NCBI RefSeq assembly: GCF_021155775.2
Contig: NC_060232.1
Span: forward strand, 34,773,089-34,837,088
From: Neodiprion pinetum
Taxonomy: Eukaryota > Arthropoda > Insecta > Hymenoptera > Diprionidae
Length of the DNA stretch: 64,000 bases
Direction of reading: 5' to 3'
In this document: positions 23,361 to 34,413 of the stretch, in pieces
Numbering within the stretch: the stretch's first letter is position 1
Layout of the letters: each line of letters begins with the position of its first letter
The notes under the pieces: model-generated
The model's database searches: none
Told to the model about the DNA's origin: nothing
What the model saw: the letters and a program-made list of their open reading frames with translations, nothing else
Position numbers and translations under genes: made by a program

Positions 23361-23735
23361 ATGTACCCGATGGAACGGATGCGGATCGGGTTTGGCTGGA
23401 TCAAATTACGCTTTCGCCTAGACGTCAACACCCTTCTCGATTCGATCTTCGATTGCGAATGCCTCGGGGTCGTTTTCGCGATACTTCTCATATGCTGCAT
23501 CGTGGGCAGGTTGGCAGCTGATACGCCACCGAGTGTATACCAAGGCTGCACCCTGGCTTCTTGCGATCTCGTCAAATGCCAGACAGCGTGGCGCTCTCAA
23601 ATGTCTAGCTGTGTAGGTATAGCTCTAATCCTTGTACTTACATATGAAATTGTAAACGGGTGTTGGACTGCGTCGAGTGAAACTTGCAAAATTAATGACG
23701 AAGTGACAGTGAAATTTTACGAGTGCGTACTGTAA
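23361..23735 (+). CDS. candidate small protein with two hydrophobic segments and many cysteines
   Basis: A pyrimidine-rich acceptor (TTTCCATTCCTGCTCAG, ending 23344) is followed 16 nt later by an ATG at 23361. The frame has 124 codons to a TAA at 23733-23735. A hydrophobic stretch, CLGVVFAILLICCIVG, lies near residues 42-57, followed by a cysteine-bearing region (VYQGCTLASCDLVKC). A second hydrophobic run, GIALILVL, precedes a C-terminal part with three cysteines. This would fit a small membrane or secreted protein. An alternative donor, TGTGTAG|GTATAG, at 23616 could end an exon before the second run. No family is recognised. Several ATGs cluster at the start (MYPMERM). Confidence 0.33.
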   Translation: MYPMERMRIGFGWIKLRFRLDVNTLLDSIFDCECLGVVFAILLICCIVGRLAADTPPSVYQGCTLASCDLVKCQTAWRSQMSSCVGIALILVLTYEIVNGCWTASSETCKINDEVTVKFYECVL

Positions 23736-24983
23736 CTGAGTTTCAGGTTTATCACTGTCGGGACGAATCTGGCATTTATTGTACATTTGATGTAAAGATT
23801 GAACGCGCGTATTCCATATCAAATCAGACTGCCTGGTAATCCGAACGTAAAAATATCAAAAATCCAAAACAGAGAAAGATCAAAGTGCTGAAACTTCACC
23901 GAGATAAAAATTTACAGAACTGAAAGTCTTGGATCATTCGAAATTTCGTTGTTTCAGATTTTTCATTTTTGCACTTTGACTTGTCAGAGTTACCCCCTTT
24001 TGGCATTTTGTTCTTTCGGAATTTTGCCCTTTCAGAACTTTGCACTTTCGGAACTTTGAGCGTCGGGCATCGGACCATTCGAAACTTTGACGGTTCGTCA
24101 AAGTTTAATTTCATTACTTCAAGTTTCGTTACCAAGAAATTCAGGAAGCTGAAGTTTATAACATTAACGTATCGAAACGTTGAAACAAAAATTACTATTT
24201 TACACCTTTAGAGCAACTCGAAAGATTGAATTTACAAAATCTGAGTTTGTTCATGCTTCATCAACGGTTTCATAAATTTCAGGTAATCCTATGAAGTTGT
24301 AAAACAACGAGCTTTTCTGAAGATGCGTCATTACAATAACGTTACAACTTAAGTCTGATAAAAATTCGGATTTTGGCATTTTCGGAACTTTTCAAATTCG
24401 GAATTTCAACGCCATCGCACATACACCTGTCCGACGTAATAATAATTATAGCCATTTATTTTCGCTCTGCGTCAAAGCTTACTTTGCACTGTGGAAAAAC
24501 GGACGTGCAGGCCAACGGGCAAGCACACAAAAAAAAAACAAAAAACCCAACCAACAAAATGTTCGTTACATGTGCATTCAACTTGCGAGCAACGGTAACA
24601 GATAATAACAATATTATTCCCATTATCATACGTAAAATCTGCATACGTACCGCGCGTATACTATATTTTACGATAAGCCGTGGTTATACGCGACGTCAGG
24701 CCAGTGCAAAGGGCTTTCGGACTTAATCCCGCGCACGCGGCGCATATTTAAACGAACAACGACGATGACCGTCGCTGCAGCAGCCGTGGAACGAACGGCC
24801 ATTCCCTCGTCCTCGTCGTCGTACCTCGTAACGTTACCAATTTTTTTGCCAATTTTATTCCGTTTTGTATCGCGCCCCAGCAGCCCCCCGCTTTCTCTTC
24901 TCTTTTCTCCTATTTCTTTCGGACTCGGAGACGAGACGAGGCGAGACGGGACGACACGACACGAGACGAGACGACGACGATGT
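23736..24983. other. AT-rich stretch with a degenerate 16-bp repeat
   Basis: Between about 23,886 and 24,410 variants of CTTTCGGAACTTTG recur, most clearly at 24,013-24,060 and again near 24,366-24,404. The rest is ordinary AT-rich DNA, with an A tract at 24,530-24,538 and GC-rich, CG-rich sequence from 24,760. Confidence 0.5.
24013..24060. repeat. 16-bp tandem repeat, three units
   Basis: The units CTTTCGGAATTTTGCC, CTTTCAGAACTTTGCA and CTTTCGGAACTTTGAG stand head to tail. More diverged units flank them on both sides. Confidence 0.85.
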
Positions 24984-25015
24984 TGGTGGTGGTGGTGGTG
25001 GTGGTGGTGGTGGTG
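24984..25015. repeat. (TGG)n microsatellite
   Basis: About ten TGG units. They encode poly-His, poly-Pro or poly-Gly in overlapping frames, which I regard as artefacts. Confidence 0.95.
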
Positions 25016-25179
25016 CGAGATCGAGCGTCGGTGTGCTTCGAGGCGGGAGTGGCAGGCGGCGGCAGGGGTTGATGCCCGGGTCCACTTCCTAGTCTGGCTG
25101 CCTGTATCGACCGCCGGCGCGGCGTTCCGTCCCCGTCGACGACCTCCGCACCCTCGGCACCCTCCGTCGCTCCGTCTAC

Positions 25180-25180
<1 letters not shown>

Positions 25181-25226
<46 letters not shown>
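25181..25226. repeat. (ACG)n microsatellite
   Basis: About fifteen ACG units, followed by AGACGAAG. Overlapping poly-Asp and poly-Ser frames derive from it. Confidence 0.96.
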
Positions 25227-25227
<1 letters not shown>

Positions 25228-26641
25228 CGAAGCTGCACACGCGAGCGCGGGGTGTTCGCTCGCGCTTCTACAGCTATAATAATAATGATTATCGCTATTG
25301 TTATTATTATCATTGTTACCGATGCACTCTAACCCCCGCCCCTCCCCCTCCCTACCACTCCTCCGTCTTCGTTCCTCCCTTGCGTCGTTATTATTGTTTT
25401 ATTGTTGATACACCGCGTCGATCGTTGCACATCAACCATTCCGCACGTATGCACTTAACGAAATTGCGAGTAATTGCTGCGCACACTCGAAGACGCGACG
25501 AATAATATTTTCTGTATATGCGCATATTTGTTAAATATATATTATATGTGTGTGTATGTACACGTGTAATACAGACGGTATATAATGGGGAAAAAGTTTT
25601 AGCGATGATTGATTCGCGAACGATATTTAATCGGCCTTTCGTCGCGATGAAGTCGCCGGTTAGAAAATTTGGCGATGCTAAACGAAATATGATGAAATAC
25701 GTTTTTTTTTGCTTTCCGTTGTACATCCACCTTATTCATTATATTCCTGAATCTTCTAAATTTGTACAATCGCTTTCGTGTACATGTACGTAAGTAAATG
25801 TTACGTAACACGACGCGCTCTGAGTTACCAAATTTTCTTGAAATTTAATCTACGTTTCTTTTTATTACTTTCATCGCATCGGTAGCAATGTTGCAGTGGC
25901 GGTATTTTGCTGACGACTGAGAGGTAAATTATACTATTGAAGAAACGAACGAGAATATCGTGAGATATGCATAAGAATAGTAAAAATTGAAATAAAATTA
26001 GACAAACGACGTATTCAAATCTTATCAAGTGAAACGGTCCGATTTAACACGATTATTGAATAACTACAATGAGTGAATCTTATTGTTTTTGCGACTTTTG
26101 TGATTGAAATTTTTTTTATCCAGAATCGTTATACATTTTCGCGCTAAATGGTTGACATTGATACTTGGCATGTGAAACACGCGTTGATTACAGCTTTTTT
26201 CAAAACCGGTCGAAACTTTGTCGAAGATCGAAACGTACCTATTTGAGCAGAAATATGGTTTGGAAAATCCATAACTTTGTTTTTGGTTTTCATATGCGGG
26301 TGACTGCGAGGGTGATTGTTTACTGACTGGAAAAATAAGTTTCATGATACAATATACTGCAAAATTTTATCTACTGTCTTCGTACCTGACGCGGTTACCG
26401 TATGGCAATATCCTACAGCGTGCAGTGTACGGCGGATATTGTCTATTACGGTGTGGTTTTTTGCTCCTTCTGGGGTATGCTTACAGTGAATATTTGATTG
26501 AATTGAATTGACTCGCCGCGAAATCTAGTAAACCCTGAATAGAGATGCTTTCATGATTGCATAAGCGGGCATATAAATTTCCTTCTGTCCTTTACCCATT
26601 CACTTGTGATATACGACGTCGGAATAAACTAAAAACAATTT
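25227..26641. other. non-genic AT-rich stretch
   Basis: It includes AAT/ATT-rich DNA at 25,276-25,318. No coding segment, hairpin or RNA gene was recognised. Confidence 0.45.
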
Positions 26642-27025
26642 ATGGTTTTGTTGTTGAGGAACGAGCTTCATAAAAATATCGATATTGAACCCTTTTTACC
26701 ATATGGAGTTCACACAGTTCTTTTCACAAATTTTCGGTTCTTTGGTTGTGAAACAGCAATAGTTATGCCAGACGTGTGCGGACGTACTAATTTCGGTAAA
26801 AATTATGTATTCAATTCATTTCCACCTCATAAATTTTCACTCAAGCCTACAACCGCACTATTCGCTGGGAAATTAAATTATGTATACCGGCAGGTCTGCA
26901 ACACTTCCTGCATGCAGTACAGCACCTACCAACAAGGGTTTAAATTTTCCGTGGAAGAGAAGAATAGAAAAAAAAAAATCTTTCCCACAAATCCGGTGAA
27001 TCAAAAATTCATAAATGGCGGGTAG
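26642..27025 (+). CDS. open frame of 127 codons in AT-rich DNA
   Basis: An ATG at 26642 opens 127 codons in DNA rich enough in AT that such length is uncommon by chance. The product has a balanced composition in the middle (PHKFSLKPTTALFAGKLNYV, RQVCNTSCMQYSTY) and a lysine-rich tail caused by an A tract. No motif is recognised and no splice or promoter context was found. Confidence 0.18.
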   Translation: MVLLLRNELHKNIDIEPFLPYGVHTVLFTNFRFFGCETAIVMPDVCGRTNFGKNYVFNSFPPHKFSLKPTTALFAGKLNYVYRQVCNTSCMQYSTYQQGFKFSVEEKNRKKKIFPTNPVNQKFINGG

Positions 27026-27127
27026 GCATCGTTCCGTCATCCGTATAACGAAGAATTCGCTAGCGTGCGATCGTGCAAATTTAAAAAGTAAACTCGAATA
27101 ATTACAGGCTGACTCGTGTCGAGCTTT

Positions 27128-27469
27128 TGACGTCGAAACGAAGCCCGCGCCCCGAAAGCTTCCTCCACGTTGGTAGGCGAAGCATCCGAAACAAGCTTGC
27201 CGGACATTTTGACAGACCGTTCAACTTGGCCGGTTGCGTTCATTGTCCGGTTAGTTTTGCAAAGCGTTGATCAACATCCTTTCGCCGCGCCGGTCCCCCA
27301 TGTCGTCGTAGCCTCTGACAATCAGCCGTCGTGTGCGTGCGTAGGCGAGAGCGAATCAGTGCGACCTGTCATGCAGCGGCGTGCTAATGTTCTCCAATTG
27401 CGCGATGCAGCGGCCATAATGCACGCCGTGTACGCCGGCACTCGCCCGGTGCACTTGCATCCCGGGTAG
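27128..27469 (+). CDS. open frame of about 113 codons without a good start
   Basis: The frame is open from after a TGA near 27,127 to a TAG at 27,467-27,469. It contains a protein-like stretch (TSLPDILTDRSTWPVAFIVR, PFAAPVPHVVVASDNQP). The first ATG is late (MQRRANVLQLRD). A likely acceptor, AATTACAG at 27,097-27,104, lies upstream of the in-frame stop. It would have to be an exon entered by an acceptor I cannot see. The opposite strand also carries a long frame, and the region is CG-rich. Confidence 0.17.
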
Positions 27470-28027
27470 TAGGATGGATATGCCCACCTGCACGTCGCGT
27501 AGCGGCCGCGAGGGGCGGACGGGCGGGGTTGCAAACGTCGGCGGCGGGCTGCAGAGGACGCATGGACCGCTGCTGCAGCGGCGAGAGGAGAGGAGAGGAG
27601 AGCAGCGAAGCGCGGAGGGTCGCCGACCCCCGGGTCGATAGCCGACACGGCAACTACCCGCGACCAACTAAGCAGCCAACCACCCCGGACTCCAGACAAC
27701 CGCCGCCGCCGCCCCCCCGACCTTTTAGATCCAGCGTGAACTTCCTTCCGTGCGGGACGACGCGATGTGCTGCAGCCTCTGTGCATCCAGAGTATAGTAA
27801 TGGTACAACGTTCGAGGGTTACAACCGCGTGTCTCTCTGGCTATATCCGACTCGCCGTGTGCATACCGGGTGTTTCTCTTGTACGGGTAAAAGGGACCAC
27901 CGAATATCGTCAGGTCGAAGGGTCAAACTTCCGGTTGTCCGGCGAATTTCGATCATCGGATGATCATGCTGATCAGGAAGATTGCTGTGACGACGATCGG
28001 TCGTGACGATCGGTATATGTACGTTAG
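27470..28027. other. GC-rich then mixed stretch
   Basis: It is CG-rich up to about 27,790, with GAGAG repeats at 27,583-27,601. No gene is supported. Confidence 0.4.
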
Positions 28028-28349
28028 ACCTGTTCTTAAGAAGAGTGAAATCGAATTTCGATGGTCACGTCCCTCACATTGGTTAGAAATAATTTATAAA
28101 AAAATTGCATTTTTTTTTCGTCTTTATATTTACCTACCCCTGGAAAGCCTTATTTTTTCTCATAAGAAAAGCATCGGTTTTGCGATGGTCTTATTGAAAA
28201 GTATGTTTTTCTTATGAGACAAAGTACGGCTTTCTAAGGTGGTTAAATATAGAGGGGGGAAAAAAATTCAAGAATTTTTCTAAATTATTTTGAACCAATT
28301 TGAGAGGTGCGACCATCAAAATTTCATTTCACTCTACTTAAGGACAGGT
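28028..28349. repeat. long inverted repeat: 147-nt arms, 28-nt loop
   Basis: The left arm 28028-28174 is the reverse complement of 28203-28349 at about 79 percent identity (near 31 mismatches and one single-base gap, aligned by eye). Strong blocks include TCTCATAAGAAAA, facing its complement next to the loop, and ACCTGT-CTTAAG-AGAGTGAAAT at the outer end. About 12 mismatches would be G-U pairs in a plus-strand RNA, against about four in a minus-strand RNA. Similarity fades gradually beyond the ends rather than stopping at a target duplication. Confidence 0.85.
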
Positions 28350-29664
28350 ATAATGTATGTACTTATACTTTCACAGAGTGAGTATTCATCGAATTTATAT
28401 ATACGTAAGCTAAAGTAACTCTTCTGAAAACGCAAGGAACGGTAATAGGGTAAAATCTTTAACGAGAGTTCGGATAGCAATTTTTCACTTCAACTTGTTT
28501 CAATGTCATAAAAATTTAAAACGATTTGTTCCAATGCAATCTGCGATTCATTATTTTATTCGGAGTACTGAATTTTCTCCAATTTCACTCGGACCTTTTT
28601 TCTTTTTATTACATTGGTATCGTGAAATATCTAATTTTTCGAGATTGCACGGATATCGATTCCGACGGAAAAAATAGCAGTATTGAATTAACGATTGAAA
28701 TTGAAGTCGTCGTCGAGTGAAATTCAACAAATCTACCAGATGTTTTACTATTTTAAATGGATTCGGAATGAAAAGGCGATAGTTAATTTTTTGTTATCAA
28801 ATCTTAGTATATTCTTGTTTGTGCATTTTCAGGAAAATCTTTGTAGCTTATGAATACATTATTAGATAAATACTCAGTGTGCGACTATATGGCAATAAAA
28901 CAAAAAAACTTCTAGGAATCGGAAAGGTTTCGAATTTCAACGTACCCACGTAATCTCTAATCAGACTCACTTGCGAGGGCTTATTTTCCCTTTTACCCCA
29001 GACGAATGGTGCAGACGACGAGTCAATGGTTCTTTAGAACGTGCAGCCTGGACGCCCACGTTCACCACAGTTTATAAGACAGTCACCCTCAAACTCAGAT
29101 AAGGATCTTTTGAAGGAGCCTTTCTAACGAGGCGAAGTTTTCATCTTTACCAAACCAATTTGTTCAGGACAATTTTTATTTCGACTTTACGGTTTGAGGC
29201 TCGAGGCAATCCTTCAGTCCTTAGCTCCTCTCAATTGAGACTTTCGCAAGAAACTAACCCTTAAATTGACCGCTGACTGCGTTGAACTTGTTTTTTATTT
29301 TATTCGTTTATTTGTTTTTTTTTTTTTTTTTATACGAAAAATTCAGTATTTTCAGGGTTGAAGTTTGACAGACGTGTAAGCTCCATATGGCGTCGTTATC
29401 AAGCTTAATACGATCGACTGCTAATTCTATAGCTGTTATACCTTAAGCTTTAATCGAAGATCCATATTCGTCAATTTCGGTATTTCGCAAATCGGTCTGA
29501 TTGTATGATCTACTGCAAGAATTCTGAAACGGCTGCAGTATTTCGGTTCAACACGATAAACCAAGTATTAGCGATTTATCATATTTATTAATTTACATAG
29601 TTTTATACAGATGCAAAGAGAAGGCTACCACGAATGAGTAGCTCACATTGGCAGGTAGATATCC

Positions 29665-29665
<1 letters not shown>
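28350..29665. other. AT-rich non-genic stretch
   Basis: A T tract lies at 29,316-29,331. AATTTCACTCG near 28,589 has a complement near 28,713, but the DNA between does not pair well. No gene is supported. Confidence 0.4.

Positions 29666-29732
<67 letters not shown>
29666..29732. repeat. (TAA)n microsatellite
   Basis: About 22 nearly perfect TAA/AAT units, 67 nt. Confidence 0.97.
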
Positions 29733-29733
<1 letters not shown>

Positions 29734-30385
29734 TACTGCAAGGATGTTTAGTACAATCGTGCAGGTAAATGATCACATCTTATTACAAGTAGTTTGGTGC
29801 TTTTATCACCTGAATGCCAAGGACTTCCATGGTGCCTGGTGGCTGTTCGCAGTACCTGCAATGTGGCAGGTTGAGTCAGGGTCAAATCGGGTGCATCCTA
29901 GTCGAATTTTCCTGTATTTGTTCAGGACCAGATCAGGCATGCCTCGAAGTCGATTATGTAATTTCCCACTTCAGAATCCAAGCATTCTGATTGGTTTGCA
30001 AAGTCTGGTAGAAAATCCGGCTTTCCCTGTGAAATTTCTTCTCGGAAAAGGTTTCGAGGTTTCGAAAGACTGTATTATTCCGTACCATGTGAAGTTTGAG
30101 ACGTGATGCGAAATCTGACCGCTTGAGATGAAACCCTGATTTCTAAAGTTAATAACACCCGACTTGCTGGCTCGTGAATGATTTTCCTTGATTTTATATG
30201 CGGCCGCTGATTTCAGCTGTGCGGAATCGGGCTCGTCCAGCTGTGTTGCGTGCGTTCGTGCGTGCGTGCCTGGATGCATTTTCGCACGCATGATCTCATC
30301 CGTCTTGCCATCGGCAGGAGTCTGCAGCAACATCCACAGGCGGCGGAGGACCGTTCGAAGTTTGCGGAGCTCGCGGTGCAGAGAT
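29733..30385. other. non-genic stretch between two trinucleotide repeats
   Basis: A 120-codon frame (29,744-30,106, plus strand) has no recognised motif or splice support. Nothing else was seen. Confidence 0.4.
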
Positions 30386-30512
30386 GTAGCAGTAGTAGTA
30401 GTGGTGGTAGTAGTAGCAGTAGTAGTAGTAGTAGGAGCAGTAGTAGTAGTAGTAGTAGTAGTAGGAGCAATAGTAGTAGTAGTAGGAGCAATAGTAGTAG
30501 TAGTAGGAGCAA

Positions 30513-30554
<42 letters not shown>

Positions 30555-30567
30555 GTATAGAAGTAGT
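30386..30567. repeat. (AGT)n array with 21-bp higher-order units
   Basis: AGT units are interrupted by GTGGTGG, AGC and GGAGCA variants. Between about 30,460 and 30,530 the interruption GGAGCAAT recurs at a 21-bp period, three times. This shows that block duplication followed simple slippage. Poly-Ser, poly-Val and poly-Leu frames across it are artefacts. Confidence 0.95.
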
Positions 30568-30691
30568 TAATTCCTACGCCTTATCCCGTTAGCCGAGCTG
30601 TACGCATGAAACAGTTAAGGTACGTTCTTACAAAACGGGGTTCGAGCGAGCGAGCGCGCGCCATAGTATTCGTAGCGGCGAGTGTAGAGCT

Positions 30692-30830
30692 GGAAAGACG
30701 AAGATGGAGAAGAAGCAGAAGAAGAAGAGGAAGAGGAAGAGGAAGAGGAAGACGAAGACGAAGACGAAGACGAAGATGAAGACGAAGACGAAGAAGAAGC
30801 AGAAGAAGAAGAAGAAGGAGAAGAAAGATT
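30692..30830. repeat. (GAA/GAC/GAG)n purine-rich trinucleotide array
   Basis: Segments of GAGGAA, then GAAGAC, then GAAGAA units. The plus strand is almost all purine apart from the C of GAC units and scattered C and T bases. Confidence 0.95.
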
Positions 30831-33800
30831 CTAGCAGGGCCGTTAGGCCTCGAAAAAAAATTCCGATCCTCGAACCTGAATAGTGCCAAATTTTTTTTTC
30901 TTCTCTTTCTCATCCCTTTTTTTTCTCTCTCTTTTCCGCCTTATTCCTTTTTGTTCATTTTTTCGCCCTGGCGCGCGTGACGAGCAAAGAACCGTAATAT
31001 CGTATGAGTTTGGAGAATTTGTCTCTCGGTGAGTCGGTGGGCTGGTATAACACCGCGGCATGGGATGAAAAATCGAAAAATGTGAACGCGATCCCGGTTA
31101 CGTGTCGCAAGTCGGGTGTGAAACATAATTCGGGACCGTAGCTGGACCGAAACGTTCGTTGCGGTATCCATCTCTTCTCGGAAGGTTCGTCTGTTGCAGT
31201 GGTTTGGTCGACGACCGGGTTTTTAAAATTTATGCTTATCCTCATCCGGGAGAAAGGCGGTCTGCAAAACCGTGGACTTCCTGTGCAGAAATAGCGCGTT
31301 TGTTGAGTCCGCAGGAAGGTTGATACGCAAAGGGGGAGGGGGGATGATGAAATATTTGACCTCGATTAATTATGAAAGGCATCCGGAGACCTGGGTCTGA
31401 ACCCTCTGCTTCATGTTGTGTAATTGTGTACCGTTTCCGTCTTCACTCAGACCTTCGGCTTCATATTACCAATGCTTCGATTAACGGTTTTCACAAAGTT
31501 ATTCAACGACCAACTTTGTATACGAATTGCATAGTTTCTATTAGCATTCAGACGGCGTCGACTTTCCGACGGATAGAAAGATTCGTTCAAGTTATTATGT
31601 GTAGTACATGCAACGAGATGGAGGATAATCTCACGACAAATCGCAACGAACTTGCCGCTGACTCGGAATCAGGCGAGGCGACGCGACGCGCATCCAGTCA
31701 ATTTTAGAAAATTGCGAAACAGTGTATTGAGTAGGTCGCGTGAAATAATAGTTCGGACTGAGCTCGGTAATACCGAATACATATACATAAAATTGCAAGA
31801 GAAGAACCGAAATAACTTTAATGTATATACTGTAAAAGAACACGGGGTGAATAAACTTTTCTGGTAGTCGGCCAAATAGAAAAGTTTCAAGTTTCGTTGC
31901 TATAGCAAACTATCGGGAAAACGAATGCCGAAGGATCGGAAATGAGCAGCTCATTGCCTTGTTTCTCTCTCAAAATTTATACAAGGAACTTATTTTATAG
32001 CTAAACGAGTATGTGGAGCACAGAAATAACAATCGTGACTGAAACTAGATAGCTATGTGTATAACAAATACCATAAATTGTTAAAGAATCTTCGCACGTA
32101 ATATTCACCAATGAAATATACATTTTCAGACGTTTAAGGACATGAAATTTCCATATATTTTTTTCTTATCTTTCGCATATCCCACTTTGCCAGCGCGTCG
32201 CGAAGTAAAGAAAAAATAAAAGAAAGAAATACAAATCAACAAAGAGAAAAAAACAGTACAGGCGCTGACCACGGAACAAATTCTGAATCCTCGGTCTAGT
32301 GTAAAAAAAAAAAAAAATAATAATAATAATAATTTAACCGCGTACCCGATATGTATCTATGGATCAGTAGACAGTTTCTTCTTTAAGAGTCAAACGTTGC
32401 TGGTGATTCGAATGACTTGGCGGTTTAGCTTATCGGGTCAAACTTGAATCGGTCATTGACCACACGGTCCTAGAGTAAATTTTGCAACGCCTCGCCAATG
32501 CCGGCGTCACCGGTCCGCGGCGAACGATGGCAAAACATTTGTCAGAGATTTTTGCAGATTTCACCGGTCGATTGTTAAATTTTTTTCTCAACATTTTGCA
32601 AACTCTACGGTAGCAATTGCTCGCCCGCAATAAACTCGTTTTCATGCGAGCTGTGGCGAATCAGCTGACTTACAGGACACGATAATCCTAACAGTACTAC
32701 ACGTATACTCATATGCCAGCGAACCTATTCAAACCTCCGGGATGTATGAAACGGGATTTCAGAGATTAAGATTGGAGACCTAGTCGGCGGGCGTAATCAC
32801 AGGGGGGAGAATAACACGATTAAAACGTTGTTCCTCCCTCCGTTATCGTCGGGATAGACGGCGACTGCAGTGTGCAGTACGTCGGCCGCGCACCGCGGAA
32901 TGACGGTATTATACCTACACAGAAGCTTTATCCGCAACGCAGATACGGGATATTACATTATTATAGGGCAACGAGGCCCACGGCGGTAGCTCGGCTCTTA
33001 TGAATGGGGCCATCCTGCACGGCGCACGCTGATTCAGAGAGCTCGTGACTCGTCGATTCGAGATCGCGGAGTCTCGGTGCCGCGGTGCCGGGTATGAAAA
33101 ACCCTGGTCAATTTCGCAGAGAGAGAAAAGTGATAAGAAACAACGTGGAAACACAGCAGCGACGGCTTCGACGTAGTTGACCATTACTCAGGTATTCGGA
33201 CCGGCTGATTAACCCAGTAACGTTATACCTGACGTGTTCCCTCGGCGATGCAACTTTTTTCGTTTAACCCCCCGTATGGTACGGGTTCAAAGAGGTGTAC
33301 CAGCTGCACGAGCCTTGATGATTTACGGATGACCGATGCCCGCTGGATTTGTGCCACCACGCTTCGATCCTCGCGTCAGTCGTCGGCCTGCCCTGGAAGA
33401 TATTATCGGATTCCGCGTGGTATATTATAATCGCGAGCGGCTGAGAGAAGGCGGCTGGACGATATCGCCGGATAGAATCAAACTTTGGCTATAAACGAGG
33501 AGTTATAAACCGTTACGTTAGGTTCGCGCGAACCGGGACTAAAGCTCAAACCTGTAGAACGGAGGCAAATCTGCAGCTCTCGTCCCACCGATCTTCTTGG
33601 GTTTGCTTGCTCGCAAGGCCGCGACACGAACTGCCGATTTTAAATGATTAAAATGATTACCAGTTTGCGTAACGGTTCACCGAAACGCTCTTGTATACAA
33701 TCAGTCTTCGCGCTGTAGGTGTATCCAGCTTTTTGGATCAGGACTAAATTGAATCGTCGTTTAAATAAGTCAACGTGCTATGCCGCGAAATGTACCTGCG

Positions 33801-34150
33801 GCACGGAAATCGTACAGCCGATACGTACACGCGTCCAATGTTCGTTGAAATTTTTAAATAATCCAACGGTGAATTAGAAATAACATCGACATTCCCGTCT
33901 TCGTATCCCCGAGCTGTAGAAGGCTATCAGCCGTTATAAGAATTGGGATATCATAGTCTCGGTACGTAGTTATGCAGCTGATTTATTATCTGGGTTTCGT
34001 AAATTACGTGGATAAGATCAAATCTTTTCATTATACTAACCGAGAACCCATTACCTACTTATTATTCCGGGCGCCGTCGGATCGACGCGTGGAAACCGTT
34101 ACAGTTATTGAGCTTGTGCGCAGAAACCTTCTACATTAATTTACACTCTG
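30831..34150. other. mixed stretch, largely featureless
   Basis: It contains T and CT tracts (30,889-30,942), a poly-A plus AAT patch (32,303-32,333), and a TTATACCTG motif at 33,223. A plus-strand ATG at 31,004 opens eight codons into CTCG|GTGAGTCG. A minus-strand ATG at 32,712 opens 13 codons into CCT|GTAAGT. Both are too short to count. Confidence 0.4.
32303..32333. repeat. poly-A tract followed by (AAT)n
   Basis: Fifteen A residues, then about five AAT units. Such a tail can mark a retroposed copy, but I recognise no element upstream. Confidence 0.9.
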
Positions 34151-34163
34151 GATGATGATGATG

Positions 34164-34230
<67 letters not shown>

Positions 34231-34240
34231 TACTGCTGTT
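34151..34240. repeat. (GAT)5 then (GCT)n compound repeat (CAG/CTG class)
   Basis: Five GAT units pass into about 20 GCT units, then a degenerate end (GTTGCTACTGCTGTTGCTGC). In the frame that would encode poly-Gln on the minus strand, a TAG interrupts the degenerate end. A conserved poly-Q exon is therefore not supported. Confidence 0.95.
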
Positions 34241-34413
34241 GCTGCAGCAGCCGGTGAAATCAGATTCTTTGAATAATCAGCTATAAGGTTAAATCCATTG
34301 TAACAATCCCGATATTAATTCCGTTACGCGGCGCGCGTTACGTGACCGGCCGAATAATACAAGTTACTTGTATATTCGTACTTTTGTTCCTCGATTATTA
34401 CCAAACATCCGGC

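Noticed and set aside
24765..25505. 246-codon plus-strand frame and several overlapping minus-strand frames
   Set aside because: They run through the TGG and ACG repeats and owe their length to poly-Trp, poly-Asp, poly-His or poly-Ser runs.
30188..30913. Poly-Val, poly-Ser and poly-Leu frames on both strands
   Set aside because: They are translations of the AGT and GAA/GAC arrays in several frames at once.
34151..34240. CAG/CTG repeat as a poly-glutamine exon
   Set aside because: In the poly-Gln frame the degenerate end contains a TAG, and no splice-bounded open frame surrounds the repeat.
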